DNA from: Clostridia bacterium
Lineage (GTDB): Bacteria; Bacillota; Clostridia; Oscillospirales; CAG-272
Direction: 5' to 3'
Length of the DNA: 40,808 nt
Assembly: GCA_017453285.1 (NCBI GenBank)
Contig: JAFTKL010000073.1
Location: 1-40,808 of the forward strand
Under the pieces are notes generated by a model. It was given only the letters and a program-made list of their open reading frames with translations, was not told where the DNA came from and ran no database searches. Below, piece after piece: positions 6,598 through 14,246 of this stretch. Within the stretch, counting starts at the first letter, position 1. Each line of letters opens with the position of its first letter. Position numbers and translations under genes: made by a program.

Positions 6598-8367
6598 ATG
6601 TCAAAGCTTTTCAAGATTTCAGCACTTCTGCTTATAATCGCGATGCTGCTCTCCTGCTTTGTCGCTTGCTCGGACACCTCGGGCGAGGACGGCTCGGCAG
6701 CACCCTCGGACAGCGAGACCGAGCGTGAGACGGTAGAGGTACCGTCCTTTGAAGAGACCGGCTTACTCGCACTCTTTGCCAACGGCGAGTACACGCTTAA
6801 GGTAATAAGAAGTGAATATGCGGACAGCACCGACACCGATGCGTATGCCGCGCTTCGCGACGCTCTCAAGAGAAAGACCAAGGCAAATCCCGCGATGGCG
6901 ACCGACTTCGTCGCTGCAAGCGAGGAGAAGTACGACGGTCCTGCAATACTCGTTGGCGACACCAATTACGAGGAGTCGAAGACGATCAACGAGAAGCTCA
7001 AGAATAACGAATATGCCGCAAAGCTCGTGGGAAACAAGTACGTTATCGCGTACAAGTGCCCCGAGGGCTTTGATGCTATACTAAGAAAGATCAGAGCAAA
7101 GCTCAACTCTGCCGATGTCAGCCTCATCACTATCGACGAGAGCTGGAACTTTGAAGGCACGCTTGAGGACATATCCTACGTTCCCGATATTGCGGGCGGT
7201 TGGGATGAAAGCTTCGACGGCGGTCAGAGCTCTACATACTGCATCAAGGAAGAGAGCAACCTTGAGGAATATGAAGCATATCTTGAGGTGCTTGCCGAAA
7301 ATGGATTTGAGCATCACTCGGGCAGCCGAATTGCCGACTGTGCGTTTGATCTTCTGTATACCGACAAGACCATCGCTTATCTGATGTACTTCTCGGATAC
7401 CAAGCTTCTCAAGCTTTCGATGGACAGCAGAAAGGTATTCTCGCTTCCCACACTCGAGAAGGATAACGTATACGAGAAGGTCAACGATGCGACTATAACT
7501 CAGGTCGGCCTCGGTGACTCGATCAACAACGGTATGCTCTACATATCCAAGATGTCGGACGGTAGCTTTATAATTATCGACGGCGGCGTTTCCTCGGGTT
7601 ATATCTACGACTCGCTCGTTAAGCTCGCAGGACGCGAGGACGATATCCGCGTTGCCGCTTGGCTCATCACTCATCACCATCAGGATCACGCAGAGGGCTT
7701 CAAGAAGACCTCTGAGAAATACGCAGATAAGCTCATAGTCGAGAAGATCATCCACTGTCAGCCCAGAGCTACACAGCTCGAGCCGGGAGAGGGCTCTGAC
7801 TACGAGCAGGTAAAGAACAGAATAGTCGACGGAATAAAGAACTTCAAGAAAACGAACCCTGATCTCGAGCAGATCAAGGCGCATCCCGGTATGGAGATCT
7901 ATATCCGTGACGCAAAGATCACGGTCATTGCGACGATTGATACCGTCGAGCCCAAGATAATCTCGAACGTCAACAACGCATCGATGGTGTTCAGAATGGA
8001 AGTGGGAGAGAAGAGCATAATCTTCCTTGGCGACTCCGAGCAGATGCAGACCAAGCCGATGTATAAGGCTTTCGGCGAGGAATATTTCAGATGCGATGCG
8101 CTTCAGCTCGCTCACCACGGCTACGGTAACACGAATACAGGTAACGACTCGCACGTTATCAACGTAGCATCCAAGGCGACCGTTGCATTCTGCCCCGTAT
8201 CCACCTATCACCTCACTGCTGACGGCGCAAACGTGCTTGGAATGCCTCAGAACTTCGTCTTCTTCCGCAATCCCGACGTTACGGTGCATTTCGGCGGAGA
8301 GGATAACGTTACGCTTGATCTCTATACGCTCGAGCAGAGAGGCGAGCGTTGGGAGCCCAAGGGTTGA
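6598..8367 (+). CDS. Lipoprotein with metallo-beta-lactamase-fold hydrolase domain
   Basis: 589 residues with a GGAGG ribosome site. The N-terminus is a lipoprotein signal (hydrophobic core to residue 22, lipobox ending Val-Ala-Cys at 24), so it should be tethered outside the membrane. Residues 45-180 form an alpha/beta region with a GDTNY turn, resembling the N-terminal non-catalytic domain of several clostridial glycoside hydrolases. Residues 290-589 are a metallo-beta-lactamase fold: HHHQDH near 359-364, metal-ligand Asp in LGDSEQ near 479, and His in AHHGYG near 506, an arrangement like the ComEC-type branch. The substrate is unknown; nuclease, phosphodiesterase or sugar-related roles are possible. 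It probably belongs to the metG transcript (gap 41 nt, no promoter seen) and is closed by a strong terminator. Confidence 0.85.
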   Translation: MSKLFKISALLLIIAMLLSCFVACSDTSGEDGSAAPSDSETERETVEVPSFEETGLLALFANGEYTLKVIRSEYADSTDTDAYAALRDALKRKTKANPAMATDFVAASEEKYDGPAILVGDTNYEESKTINEKLKNNEYAAKLVGNKYVIAYKCPEGFDAILRKIRAKLNSADVSLITIDESWNFEGTLEDISYVPDIAGGWDESFDGGQSSTYCIKEESNLEEYEAYLEVLAENGFEHHSGSRIADCAFDLLYTDKTIAYLMYFSDTKLLKLSMDSRKVFSLPTLEKDNVYEKVNDATITQVGLGDSINNGMLYISKMSDGSFIIIDGGVSSGYIYDSLVKLAGREDDIRVAAWLITHHHQDHAEGFKKTSEKYADKLIVEKIIHCQPRATQLEPGEGSDYEQVKNRIVDGIKNFKKTNPDLEQIKAHPGMEIYIRDAKITVIATIDTVEPKIISNVNNASMVFRMEVGEKSIIFLGDSEQMQTKPMYKAFGEEYFRCDALQLAHHGYGNTNTGNDSHVINVASKATVAFCPVSTYHLTADGANVLGMPQNFVFFRNPDVTVHFGGEDNVTLDLYTLEQRGERWEPKG

Positions 8368-8380
8368 TCTTAATAACGCA

Positions 8381-8415
8381 AACGCCGCAGAAAAGCACTT
8401 TCTGCGGCGTTTTTT
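8381..8415 (+). terminator. Intrinsic terminator after the MBL lipoprotein gene
   Basis: A stem of about 12 bp (8382-8393 with 8399-8410) and a loop of about 5 nt are followed by five T. It closes the metG-tatD-lipoprotein transcript. Confidence 0.9.
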
Positions 8416-8503
8416 ATTGCAAAAGTGCGAAATTTTGTAAAAAATCCACAAAAATGAGGTCGATATTTCTATATTATGAAGTATAAAAAATACAAAAAAT
8501 CTC

Positions 8504-8532
8504 TTGCAAAATGACGGAATATGAGTTATAAT
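8504..8532 (+). promoter_or_regulatory. Sigma-A promoter for the EF-G paralogue
   Basis: TTGCAA (8504-8509), 17 bp, TATAAT (8527-8532). Transcription should start near 8539, giving a leader of about 110 nt with a small ORF and two hairpins. Confidence 0.8.
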
Positions 8533-8551
8533 AATAAAAAGGTTTGTCAAA

Positions 8552-8608
8552 ATGAACCAATTAAGCAGGTATTTGTGCGATTTCGCATATCCTGTTAAAA
8601 TATTTTAG
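8552..8608 (+). CDS. Possible 18-codon leader peptide before the EF-G paralogue
   Basis: ATG at 8552 lies only about 12 nt after the predicted transcription start, with an AAGG at 8539-8542 that could act as a weak ribosome site. It runs 18 codons to TAG at 8606-8608 and ends Val-Lys-Ile-Phe. Codons 5-15 overlap a hairpin (8563-8596). An ORF this short in AT-rich DNA can arise by chance, and there is no terminator behind it. Listed because EF-G-like ribosomal protection genes are known to use leader peptides. Confidence 0.3.
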   Translation: MNQLSRYLCDFAYPVKIF

Positions 8609-8631
8609 AACTTTCCGCTAAAGAGCGGAAG
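8563..8631 (+). promoter_or_regulatory. Two hairpins in the EF-G paralogue leader
   Basis: Hairpin one spans about 8563-8596 (arms AGCAGG and CCTGTT with an inner GCGA/CGCA stem). Hairpin two spans 8611-8631 (TTCCGCT paired with AGCGGAA). The ribosome site GAGGAGGA (8633-8640) follows hairpin two at once. Neither is followed by a T run, so any control would be at translation or RNA stability. Confidence 0.45.
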
Positions 8632-8647
8632 TGAGGAGGAAAAACCA

Positions 8648-10699
8648 ATGGCTGTTGTAGACACCAAACAAATCAGAAACCTTGTACTGCTTGGACACGG
8701 AGGATGCGGAAAAACGTCGCTTGCAGAAGCAATGATATATATTACCGGCGGCATTGACCGTCTTGGCCGTGTAGAAGACGGAAACACCGTCTCCGACTAT
8801 GACGCAGAAGAGACCAAGAGAGGCTTCTCTCTTTCGGCTTCTTTACTTAACACCACCTGGAAGGATTGCAAGATCAACATCATCGACACCCCCGGTTACC
8901 TCGACTTCGTGGGCGAGGCTCATCAGGCCCTTCGCGTTGCAGACAGCGCACTTATCGTTGTTGACGGTAAGGCAGGCATCGAGATCGGTACCGAGCAGGC
9001 TTGGTACTACGCTGAGAACGCAGGACTTCCCAAGGCGTTCTTTATCAACAAGTTCGACGATAACGACGCAAGATTTGCTCACATTCTCGACGCGCTTCAC
9101 GTTACCTTCGGTAAGCACGTATGTCCTCTCACCATTCCTATGGTAAAGGACGGAGTCGTTACCGGATGTATCGACCTTATCGAGCAGAACGCTCACGTTT
9201 TCGATAAGAACGGCAGACACAGCGTTGAGATCATCCCCGCTGAGTCTATGGAAGCAGTAGAGAAGTACCGCGATATGCTTATGGAAGCGGTAGCAAGCAC
9301 CGACGAAGAGCTTATGGAGAAGTATTTTGGCGGCGAGGAGATCACTCCTATGGAAGCTACCAACGCAGTTCACGAGGGTATCATCAACGGTGATATCGTT
9401 CCCGTATTCTGCGGCGCGGCTACAAAGCTTTGGGGCGTTTGGACCATGCTCGACAAGATCACCGGCTCCTTCCCCAGACACACCGCTAAGAAGGTTGAAG
9501 CTCTTGCTGACGGCGACGAGATGGAGATCGCTGTTGACGGCGAGCCCGCAATGTTCGTATTCAAGACCGTCGCTGACCCGTTCGTAGGTAAGATGTCTTA
9601 CTTCAAGGTAATGAACGGTACTGTTAAGCGCGATATGCTTATGAAGAACAATACCACCGGTGAGAGCGAAAAGCTCGCTCACATCTACATCGTAAGCGGT
9701 AAGAAGCAGGTCGAGGTAGACGAGCTTGCTTGCGGTGATATCGGTATGGTAGCAAAGCTCACCAACACCAACACCAACGATACACTTACCTGGAACAAGG
9801 AATTTTCCTATGCTCCTATCACATATCCCACTCCTTACTACTCCAGAGCTATGATCCCTGCAAGTGCTAAGGACGAGGGCAAGATCTCCCAGAGTATTGC
9901 AAAGATGCTTGAGGAAGACCTTACACTTAAGTACGAGAACGATCCCGAGACCAAGCAGATGGTAGTTTCGGGTCTTGGCGATATGCACCTTGCTGTTATC
10001 GCGGCTAAGATGAAGAACCGCTTTGGCGTAACGGTCAACTTTGAGGTTCCCAAGATGGCTTACCGTGAGAAGATCACAAAGCGCGCTGACGTTGAAGGTA
10101 AGCACAAGAAGCAGAACGGCGGTTCCGGTCAGTACGGTCACGTTAAGATCCGCTTCGCTCCCGCTGAGTCTGAGGGACTCGAGTTCACAGTATCCGTCGT
10201 TGGCGGTACCGTTCCGAAGAACTTCTATCCCGCAGTAGAGAAGGGTCTTCAGGACGCTATGGCAAAGGGTGTTGCAGGCTTCCCGCTCGTAGGACTTGCT
10301 GCTGACCTTTACGACGGTTCTTACCACGACGTTGACTCGGACGAAATCTCCTTCAAGACCGCTGCAAGCATCGCTTACAAGAAGTGTCTTGAAATGGCAG
10401 CTCCCGTTATCCTCGAGCCCGTTGGTGATATGGACATCACCGTTCCGGATTCTCTCGTTGGTGACGTAATGGGAGACCTCAACAAGCGCCGCGGCGCAGT
10501 TATGGGTATGGATCCCGCTTCGAGAAAGGGTTACACCACCGTTCACGCAGTTGCTCCTAAGGCTGAGCTCGTTGAGTATCCTATCGCTCTCCGCGCTATG
10601 ACTCAGGGACGCGGCAGCTTCGAGTACAAGGTTACCGGATATGACACCGTTCCCGGCAACATCGCTGAGAAGATCAAGAAGGACAACGTTCCCGCTTAA
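8648..10699 (+). CDS. Elongation factor G-like GTPase (FusA2-type paralogue)
   Basis: 683 residues, EF-G length with all five domains. P-loop G-H-G-G-C-G-K-T at 16-23, switch I containing KRGFSLS at 57-63, G3 DTPGY at 80-84, and NKFD at 134-137. The catalytic histidine that follows DTPG in canonical EF-G is replaced by Tyr84. The RGITI-type switch I is also altered, both marks of the EF-G-like subfamily rather than the main translocase. Domain IV keeps a GGSGQYGHV loop near residue 487. It is monocistronic, away from rpsL-rpsG-tuf, which also suggests a paralogue. The role is probably an accessory ribosome GTPase (stress, recycling or antibiotic protection); this is inference. Strong ribosome site at 8633-8640. 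Confidence 0.9.
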   Translation: MAVVDTKQIRNLVLLGHGGCGKTSLAEAMIYITGGIDRLGRVEDGNTVSDYDAEETKRGFSLSASLLNTTWKDCKINIIDTPGYLDFVGEAHQALRVADSALIVVDGKAGIEIGTEQAWYYAENAGLPKAFFINKFDDNDARFAHILDALHVTFGKHVCPLTIPMVKDGVVTGCIDLIEQNAHVFDKNGRHSVEIIPAESMEAVEKYRDMLMEAVASTDEELMEKYFGGEEITPMEATNAVHEGIINGDIVPVFCGAATKLWGVWTMLDKITGSFPRHTAKKVEALADGDEMEIAVDGEPAMFVFKTVADPFVGKMSYFKVMNGTVKRDMLMKNNTTGESEKLAHIYIVSGKKQVEVDELACGDIGMVAKLTNTNTNDTLTWNKEFSYAPITYPTPYYSRAMIPASAKDEGKISQSIAKMLEEDLTLKYENDPETKQMVVSGLGDMHLAVIAAKMKNRFGVTVNFEVPKMAYREKITKRADVEGKHKKQNGGSGQYGHVKIRFAPAESEGLEFTVSVVGGTVPKNFYPAVEKGLQDAMAKGVAGFPLVGLAADLYDGSYHDVDSDEISFKTAASIAYKKCLEMAAPVILEPVGDMDITVPDSLVGDVMGDLNKRRGAVMGMDPASRKGYTTVHAVAPKAELVEYPIALRAMTQGRGSFEYKVTGYDTVPGNIAEKIKKDNVPA

Positions 10700-10711
10700 A
10701 TAAAATTATTT

Positions 10712-10742
10712 GATCCCGTCGCTATGCGGCGGGATCTTTTTA
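10712..10742 (+). terminator. Intrinsic terminator after the EF-G paralogue
   Basis: An 11-bp stem with one G-U pair (10712-10722 with 10726-10736), tight loop TAT, then a T run. It closes the monocistronic EF-G-like gene. Confidence 0.88.
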
Positions 10743-10773
10743 TATAAATATGTAAAGAAAATTAAAAATCCCC

Positions 10774-10802
10774 TTGACTTTCGGACAGTTTAGTGCTATA
10801 AT
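10774..10802 (+). promoter_or_regulatory. Sigma-A promoter for the antiporter gene
   Basis: TTGACT (10774-10779), 17 bp, TATAAT (10797-10802), extended -10 TGC. The leader of about 47 nt has a weak CTGT/ACAG hairpin only. Confidence 0.82.
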
Positions 10803-10855
10803 CTCAAAGGTCGAAATATAACTGTTAATATACAGCACTTTATCAGGAGAAAATA

Positions 10856-12163
10856 ATGCAAACCCTTCTATCTTTATCAATTGCACTTTTCATCGGTCTT
10901 ATGCTCTCGAGACTCGCAAAGCTTGTAAAGCTTCCTGCGGTCACGGCATATCTTGTTGCGGGAATTTTGGTCGGTCCGTACCTTCTCGGCGCACTCGGCA
11001 TCGAGGGACTCGGATTTACAAGTATGGATCAGGTCAAGTCTTTCAGCCTGCTTTCTAACGTCGCACTCGGGTTTATCGCGTTTTCTATCGGAAACGAGTT
11101 CAGACTCGCTCAGCTCAAGAAGACCGGTAAGCAGGCGACCGTCATTGGAATAATTCAGGCGGTGTTTACGACTCTGCTCGTTGACGCAATTCTCATCGGT
11201 CTTCACTTCATTATGCCCGATAAGCTTCCGCTCCCCGCGGCTATCGTGCTCGGCGCAGTCGCATCGGCTACCGCACCTGCGGCAACCCTTATGGTCGTCC
11301 GTCAGTACAAGGCAAAAGGACCGCTTACCGATATACTTCTTCCTATCGTCGCACTTGACGACGCGGTAGGACTCGTGCTCTTTGCAATATCCTTCGGTGT
11401 TGCAAAGGCACTAATTCACGGAAAGGTAGACATCCTTTCGGTAGTTCTTGAGCCGATCCTCGAGGTAGTTCTCTCGCTCGGACTCGGACTTGTGATGGGT
11501 CTGCTCTTTACATTCTTTGAGAAATTCTTCCACTCGCGCTCCAAGCGTCTGTCGATGTCGGTGACCTTCGTGTTCCTGACCGTCGCGCTCTCGATGCTTG
11601 AGTTTGAGATCGGCGGAGTTCATATTGCTTTCTCGTCCTTGCTCGTATGTATGATGCTCGGAACGGTATTCTGCAACTGCTGTGACTTCTCCGAGGAGCT
11701 TATGGATAGAGTCGATCGCTGGACCGCACCGCTCTTTATCCTCTTCTTCGTGCTCTCGGGTGCGGAGCTTGAGCTTTCGGTCTTCACGGATATCGCTATC
11801 GTTATAGTCGGTGTGGTTTATATCATCGCACGCTCGCTCGGTAAGTATTTCGGTGCTTTCACAAGCTCCAAGGCGGTCAAGTGCGAGCCCAATATCGTAA
11901 AATACCTCGGAATTACCCTTCTTCCTCAGGCAGGCGTTGCGCTCGGTATGGCTATCAAGGCTAAGGAGGCGCTCGGTGCTGAGGGCGCGATAATCGCAAA
12001 CATCACGCTCTTTGCAGTGCTTATCTACGAGCTTGTCGGACCGATGCTCACAAAGATCTCGCTTCAGAAGGCGGGAGAGATCAGCCCCGAGGGCAAGGTC
12101 AGCGCAAGAGAAGAGCATAAGAAGCTTCTTGAGAAGAGAGCGCACCACGCAAAACATCAATAA
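10856..12163 (+). CDS. CPA2-family cation/proton antiporter
   Basis: 435 residues with about 12 membrane helices, beginning immediately with a helix and ending in a short Lys/His-rich cytoplasmic tail from about residue 405. It resembles the membrane domain of KefB/KefC and NapA-type antiporters, which exchange Na+ or K+ for H+. The motif SATAPAA near residue 140 and the Asp-Asp pair in ALDDAVG near 170 mark the unwound helix and ion-binding region of CPA2 carriers. There is no C-terminal TrkA-N (RCK) domain, so it is a short form without nucleotide gating. Ribosome site AGGAGA. Monocistronic between its promoter and a terminator shared with trpB2. Ion specificity cannot be read from sequence alone. 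Confidence 0.9.
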   Translation: MQTLLSLSIALFIGLMLSRLAKLVKLPAVTAYLVAGILVGPYLLGALGIEGLGFTSMDQVKSFSLLSNVALGFIAFSIGNEFRLAQLKKTGKQATVIGIIQAVFTTLLVDAILIGLHFIMPDKLPLPAAIVLGAVASATAPAATLMVVRQYKAKGPLTDILLPIVALDDAVGLVLFAISFGVAKALIHGKVDILSVVLEPILEVVLSLGLGLVMGLLFTFFEKFFHSRSKRLSMSVTFVFLTVALSMLEFEIGGVHIAFSSLLVCMMLGTVFCNCCDFSEELMDRVDRWTAPLFILFFVLSGAELELSVFTDIAIVIVGVVYIIARSLGKYFGAFTSSKAVKCEPNIVKYLGITLLPQAGVALGMAIKAKEALGAEGAIIANITLFAVLIYELVGPMLTKISLQKAGEISPEGKVSAREEHKKLLEKRAHHAKHQ

Positions 12164-12202
12164 AAAATCGGCTGGAGCGAATAGCTCCAGCCAAATTTTT
12201 TT
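12163..12202. terminator. Bidirectional terminator between antiporter and trpB2
   Basis: A perfect 9-bp stem (12170-12178 with 12184-12192) has an A run to the left (12162-12167) and a T run to the right (12196-12202). It serves the antiporter on the plus strand and trpB2 on the minus strand; its T run overlaps the trpB2 stop codon. Confidence 0.9.
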
Positions 12203-13577
12203 ACTTGTCAACTTTGGGAAGTCTTGCAAAGCTTGCTTCAAGCTCCTCGTCGGAGGGAGCGTAGTCGCTCATCTTTCCGTCGTGGAAACGCTCGTAAGCA
12301 AACATATCGAAATATCCCGTGCCGGTGAGGCCGAACACGATGACCTTTTCCTCGCCTGTCTCCTTGCACTTGAGCGCTTCGTCCATCGCTACCTTGATAG
12401 CGTGCGAGCTTTCGGGAGCGGGAAGGATACCCTCGATGCGAGCGAAGTACTCAGCCGCCGCAAATACCGAGGTCTGTTCGACCGAAACTGCCTCCATAAG
12501 TCCCTGATCGTAAAGCTCGGAGAGAGTGGAGCTCATTCCGTGGTAGCGAAGACCGCCCGCGTGCGATGCAGAGGGAATGAAGTTAGAGCCGAGGGTGTAC
12601 ATCTTTGCCATCGGGCAGACTGCACCGGTGTCGCAGTAATCGTACGCGTACTTACCTCTGGTGAGAGAGGGGCAGGACATAGGCTCGACCGCGATGAAGC
12701 GGTAGTCAGCCTCGCCGCGAAGCTTCTCGCCCATAAAGGGAGCGATGAGACCCGCAAGGTTCGAGCCGCCGCCTGCGCAGCCGATGATGATATCAGCCTT
12801 TACGCCGTACTTGTCAAGCGCCGCCTTGGTCTCAAGACCGATGACAGACTGATGAAGCGCAACCTGATTGAGCACGCTTCCGAGCACGTAGCGGTAGCCT
12901 TCTTTCTTGGTAGCCGCCTCAACAGCCTCGGAGATAGCACAGCCAAGGCTTCCCGAAGTGCCGGGATGCTCGGCGAGGATCTTTCTGCCGACCTCGGTGT
13001 CCATAGAGGGAGAGGGAGTGACAGTCGCGCCGTAGGTGCGCATTACCTCGCGTCTGAATGGTTTCTGCTCGTAGGAGCATTTGACCATATATACGTTGCA
13101 GTCGAGTCCGAAGTAGGAGCAAGCCATCGAGAGAGCCGTACCCCACTGACCAGCACCGGTCTCGGTGGTAACGCCGCGAAGTCCCTGCTTTTTTGCGTAG
13201 TACGCCTGAGCGATAGCCGAATTGAGCTTGTGGCTTCCGCTTGTGTTGTTGCCCTCGAACTTGTAGTAGATCTTTGCGGGTGTCTGCATCTTTTCTTCAA
13301 GGCAGTACGCGCGGATCAGAGGATCGGGGCGGTACATTTTATAGAAATCGCGGATCTCATCGGGGATGGGGAAGTACGCCGTGGTGTCGTCAAGCTCCTG
13401 ACGGATAAGCTCCTCGCAGAACACGGGGGCAAGCTCTTCTGCAGTGATAGGCTCAAGCGTATCGCCGTTGAGGAGAGGAGCGGGCTTTTTCTTCATATCG
13501 GCGCGCATATTGTACCAAGCGTGAGGAAGCTCGCTTTCTTCAAGATAGATTTTGTAGGGAATTGTTTTTTCTGACAT
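12201..13577 (-). CDS. trpB2: Tryptophan synthase beta subunit, TrpB2 type
   Basis: 458 residues, the long stand-alone TrpB2 form rather than the roughly 400-residue TrpB1 that pairs with TrpA. PLP-dependent enzyme making tryptophan from indole and serine. The PLP lysine is Lys117 in GSHKLN; ETGAGQWG near 145-152 supplies the catalytic Glu region; GCAGGGSNLAG is the phosphate loop. The start at 13577 follows GGAG; a longer reading to 13784 runs into the T-box RNA and is not coding. No trpA or other trp genes are next to it, so it may salvage indole. It is controlled by the Trp T-box directly upstream and transcribed from a consensus promoter. Confidence 0.94.
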   Translation of the reverse strand: MSEKTIPYKIYLEESELPHAWYNMRADMKKKPAPLLNGDTLEPITAEELAPVFCEELIRQELDDTTAYFPIPDEIRDFYKMYRPDPLIRAYCLEEKMQTPAKIYYKFEGNNTSGSHKLNSAIAQAYYAKKQGLRGVTTETGAGQWGTALSMACSYFGLDCNVYMVKCSYEQKPFRREVMRTYGATVTPSPSMDTEVGRKILAEHPGTSGSLGCAISEAVEAATKKEGYRYVLGSVLNQVALHQSVIGLETKAALDKYGVKADIIIGCAGGGSNLAGLIAPFMGEKLRGEADYRFIAVEPMSCPSLTRGKYAYDYCDTGAVCPMAKMYTLGSNFIPSASHAGGLRYHGMSSTLSELYDQGLMEAVSVEQTSVFAAAEYFARIEGILPAPESSHAIKVAMDEALKCKETGEEKVIVFGLTGTGYFDMFAYERFHDGKMSDYAPSDEELEASFARLPKVDK

Positions 13578-13608
13578 ATCAATGTCTCCTTTCTGTGAGG
13601 GGGCAAAC

Positions 13609-13648
13609 AAAAAAGTCCGTCCCGCAATAATTTTGCCGGGACAGGACT
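13609..13648 (-). terminator. T-box terminator of trpB2
   Basis: The minus strand pairs an AGTCC/GTCCCG arm with GCGGGAC/GGACT around an 11-nt loop, followed by six U (13609-13614). It competes with the antiterminator formed by the T-box core. Confidence 0.9.
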
Positions 13649-13882
13649 GATATCCTGCGGTGCCACCCTGCTTGGCGATCTCTCGCCCACTTACGCATAC
13701 TATTATATGCTGACCTTGTTCACGGTAGGTCACACCGTCGCACATACTCCAAAAAATTGTTTCCGATTGCCCTCGAAGGTCCATTCAACTGTGTTTTCCT
13801 GCCGTGATCGCATCACCCACGGCTCTCTGAAAGGAAGGGAGAACAGCTTACTTACTCCTTCTCAACGGTTTAAATAAGTTCA
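13609..13882 (-). promoter_or_regulatory. T-box riboswitch, tryptophan specific
   Basis: On the minus strand the leader begins near 13882. It contains the stem I distal elements AGAGAG and GGTGATGCGA. The specifier region GAA-TGG-ACC puts the codon UGG (Trp) at 13781-13783. The T-box core GGGTGGCACCGC spans 13657-13668, and a terminator spans 13609-13648 with a 12-nt arm and six U. Uncharged tRNA-Trp would pair with UGG and the T-box bulge to block the terminator and turn on trpB2. All core elements are visible by eye. Confidence 0.95.
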
Positions 13883-13888
13883 AAATAA

Positions 13889-13917
13889 ATTGTAGCACAA
13901 CAGAGCCGTTTTGTCAA
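13889..13917 (-). promoter_or_regulatory. Sigma-A promoter for the T-box/trpB2 transcript
   Basis: The minus strand reads TTGACA (13912-13917), 17 bp, TACAAT (13889-13894), extended -10 TGC. Start expected near 13882. Confidence 0.85.
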
Positions 13918-13960
13918 TATATTTTTTAAAATTTCTTGGTTAGTTTGAGTTGAGATTTTT

Positions 13961-14162
13961 GCCACTTTCTTTCGTAGAAAGTGGCGCAAAGAACTTGAAT
14001 GAAGGTAAAAGTTATTGGTAGCGTCGTAGGGAAGTTTCGCTCAAGCCTTTACAAAGGCTTGTCGTGAGCCGCCGACGAAACGGCGGTCGCTCGTCGCAAC
14101 GAGCGAAATCTCCTTATTCGGCGTTTCTCTTTGCTCCTTTCGTGCCAAATAGAAAAGTGGTC
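13961..14162. repeat. Hairpin-rich intergenic element, possible repeat
   Basis: About 200 bp with no convincing ORF. It holds a 10-bp hairpin (13961-13970 with 13976-13985), an AAGCCTTT inverted repeat (14043-14060), a CCGCCG/CGGCGG hairpin (14069-14086) and an 8-bp hairpin (14087-14106). The outer ends carry imperfect inverted CCACTTT motifs (13962 and the complement near 14155-14160). The dense hairpins and inverted ends look like a miniature element, unrelated in sequence to the one at 2082. No second copy exists in this window, so calling it a repeat is inference. Confidence 0.45.
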
Positions 14163-14209
14163 AATAAGGTTAGATGTTATTTTTGTTGAGCTATGCGCGT
14201 TCTCAACAG

Positions 14210-14235
14210 AAAACCGCCGCGCGTACGCGCGGCGG
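14210..14235 (-). terminator. Terminator of the sigma/anti-sigma operon
   Basis: A perfect 22-bp GC-rich palindrome (14214-14235), read on the minus strand, is followed by TTTT at 14210-14213. It lies 11 nt after the stop of the anti-sigma-like gene. Confidence 0.8.
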
Positions 14236-14246
14236 TGGATGTGGTA

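Noticed and set aside
12012..13574. 520-residue plus-strand ORF over trpB2
   Set aside because: Shadow of trpB2 on the other strand; crosses the antiporter end and the shared terminator.
13578..13784. N-terminal extension of trpB2
   Set aside because: The open frame continues upstream but runs through the T-box terminator and core; the ribosome site supports the start at 13577.
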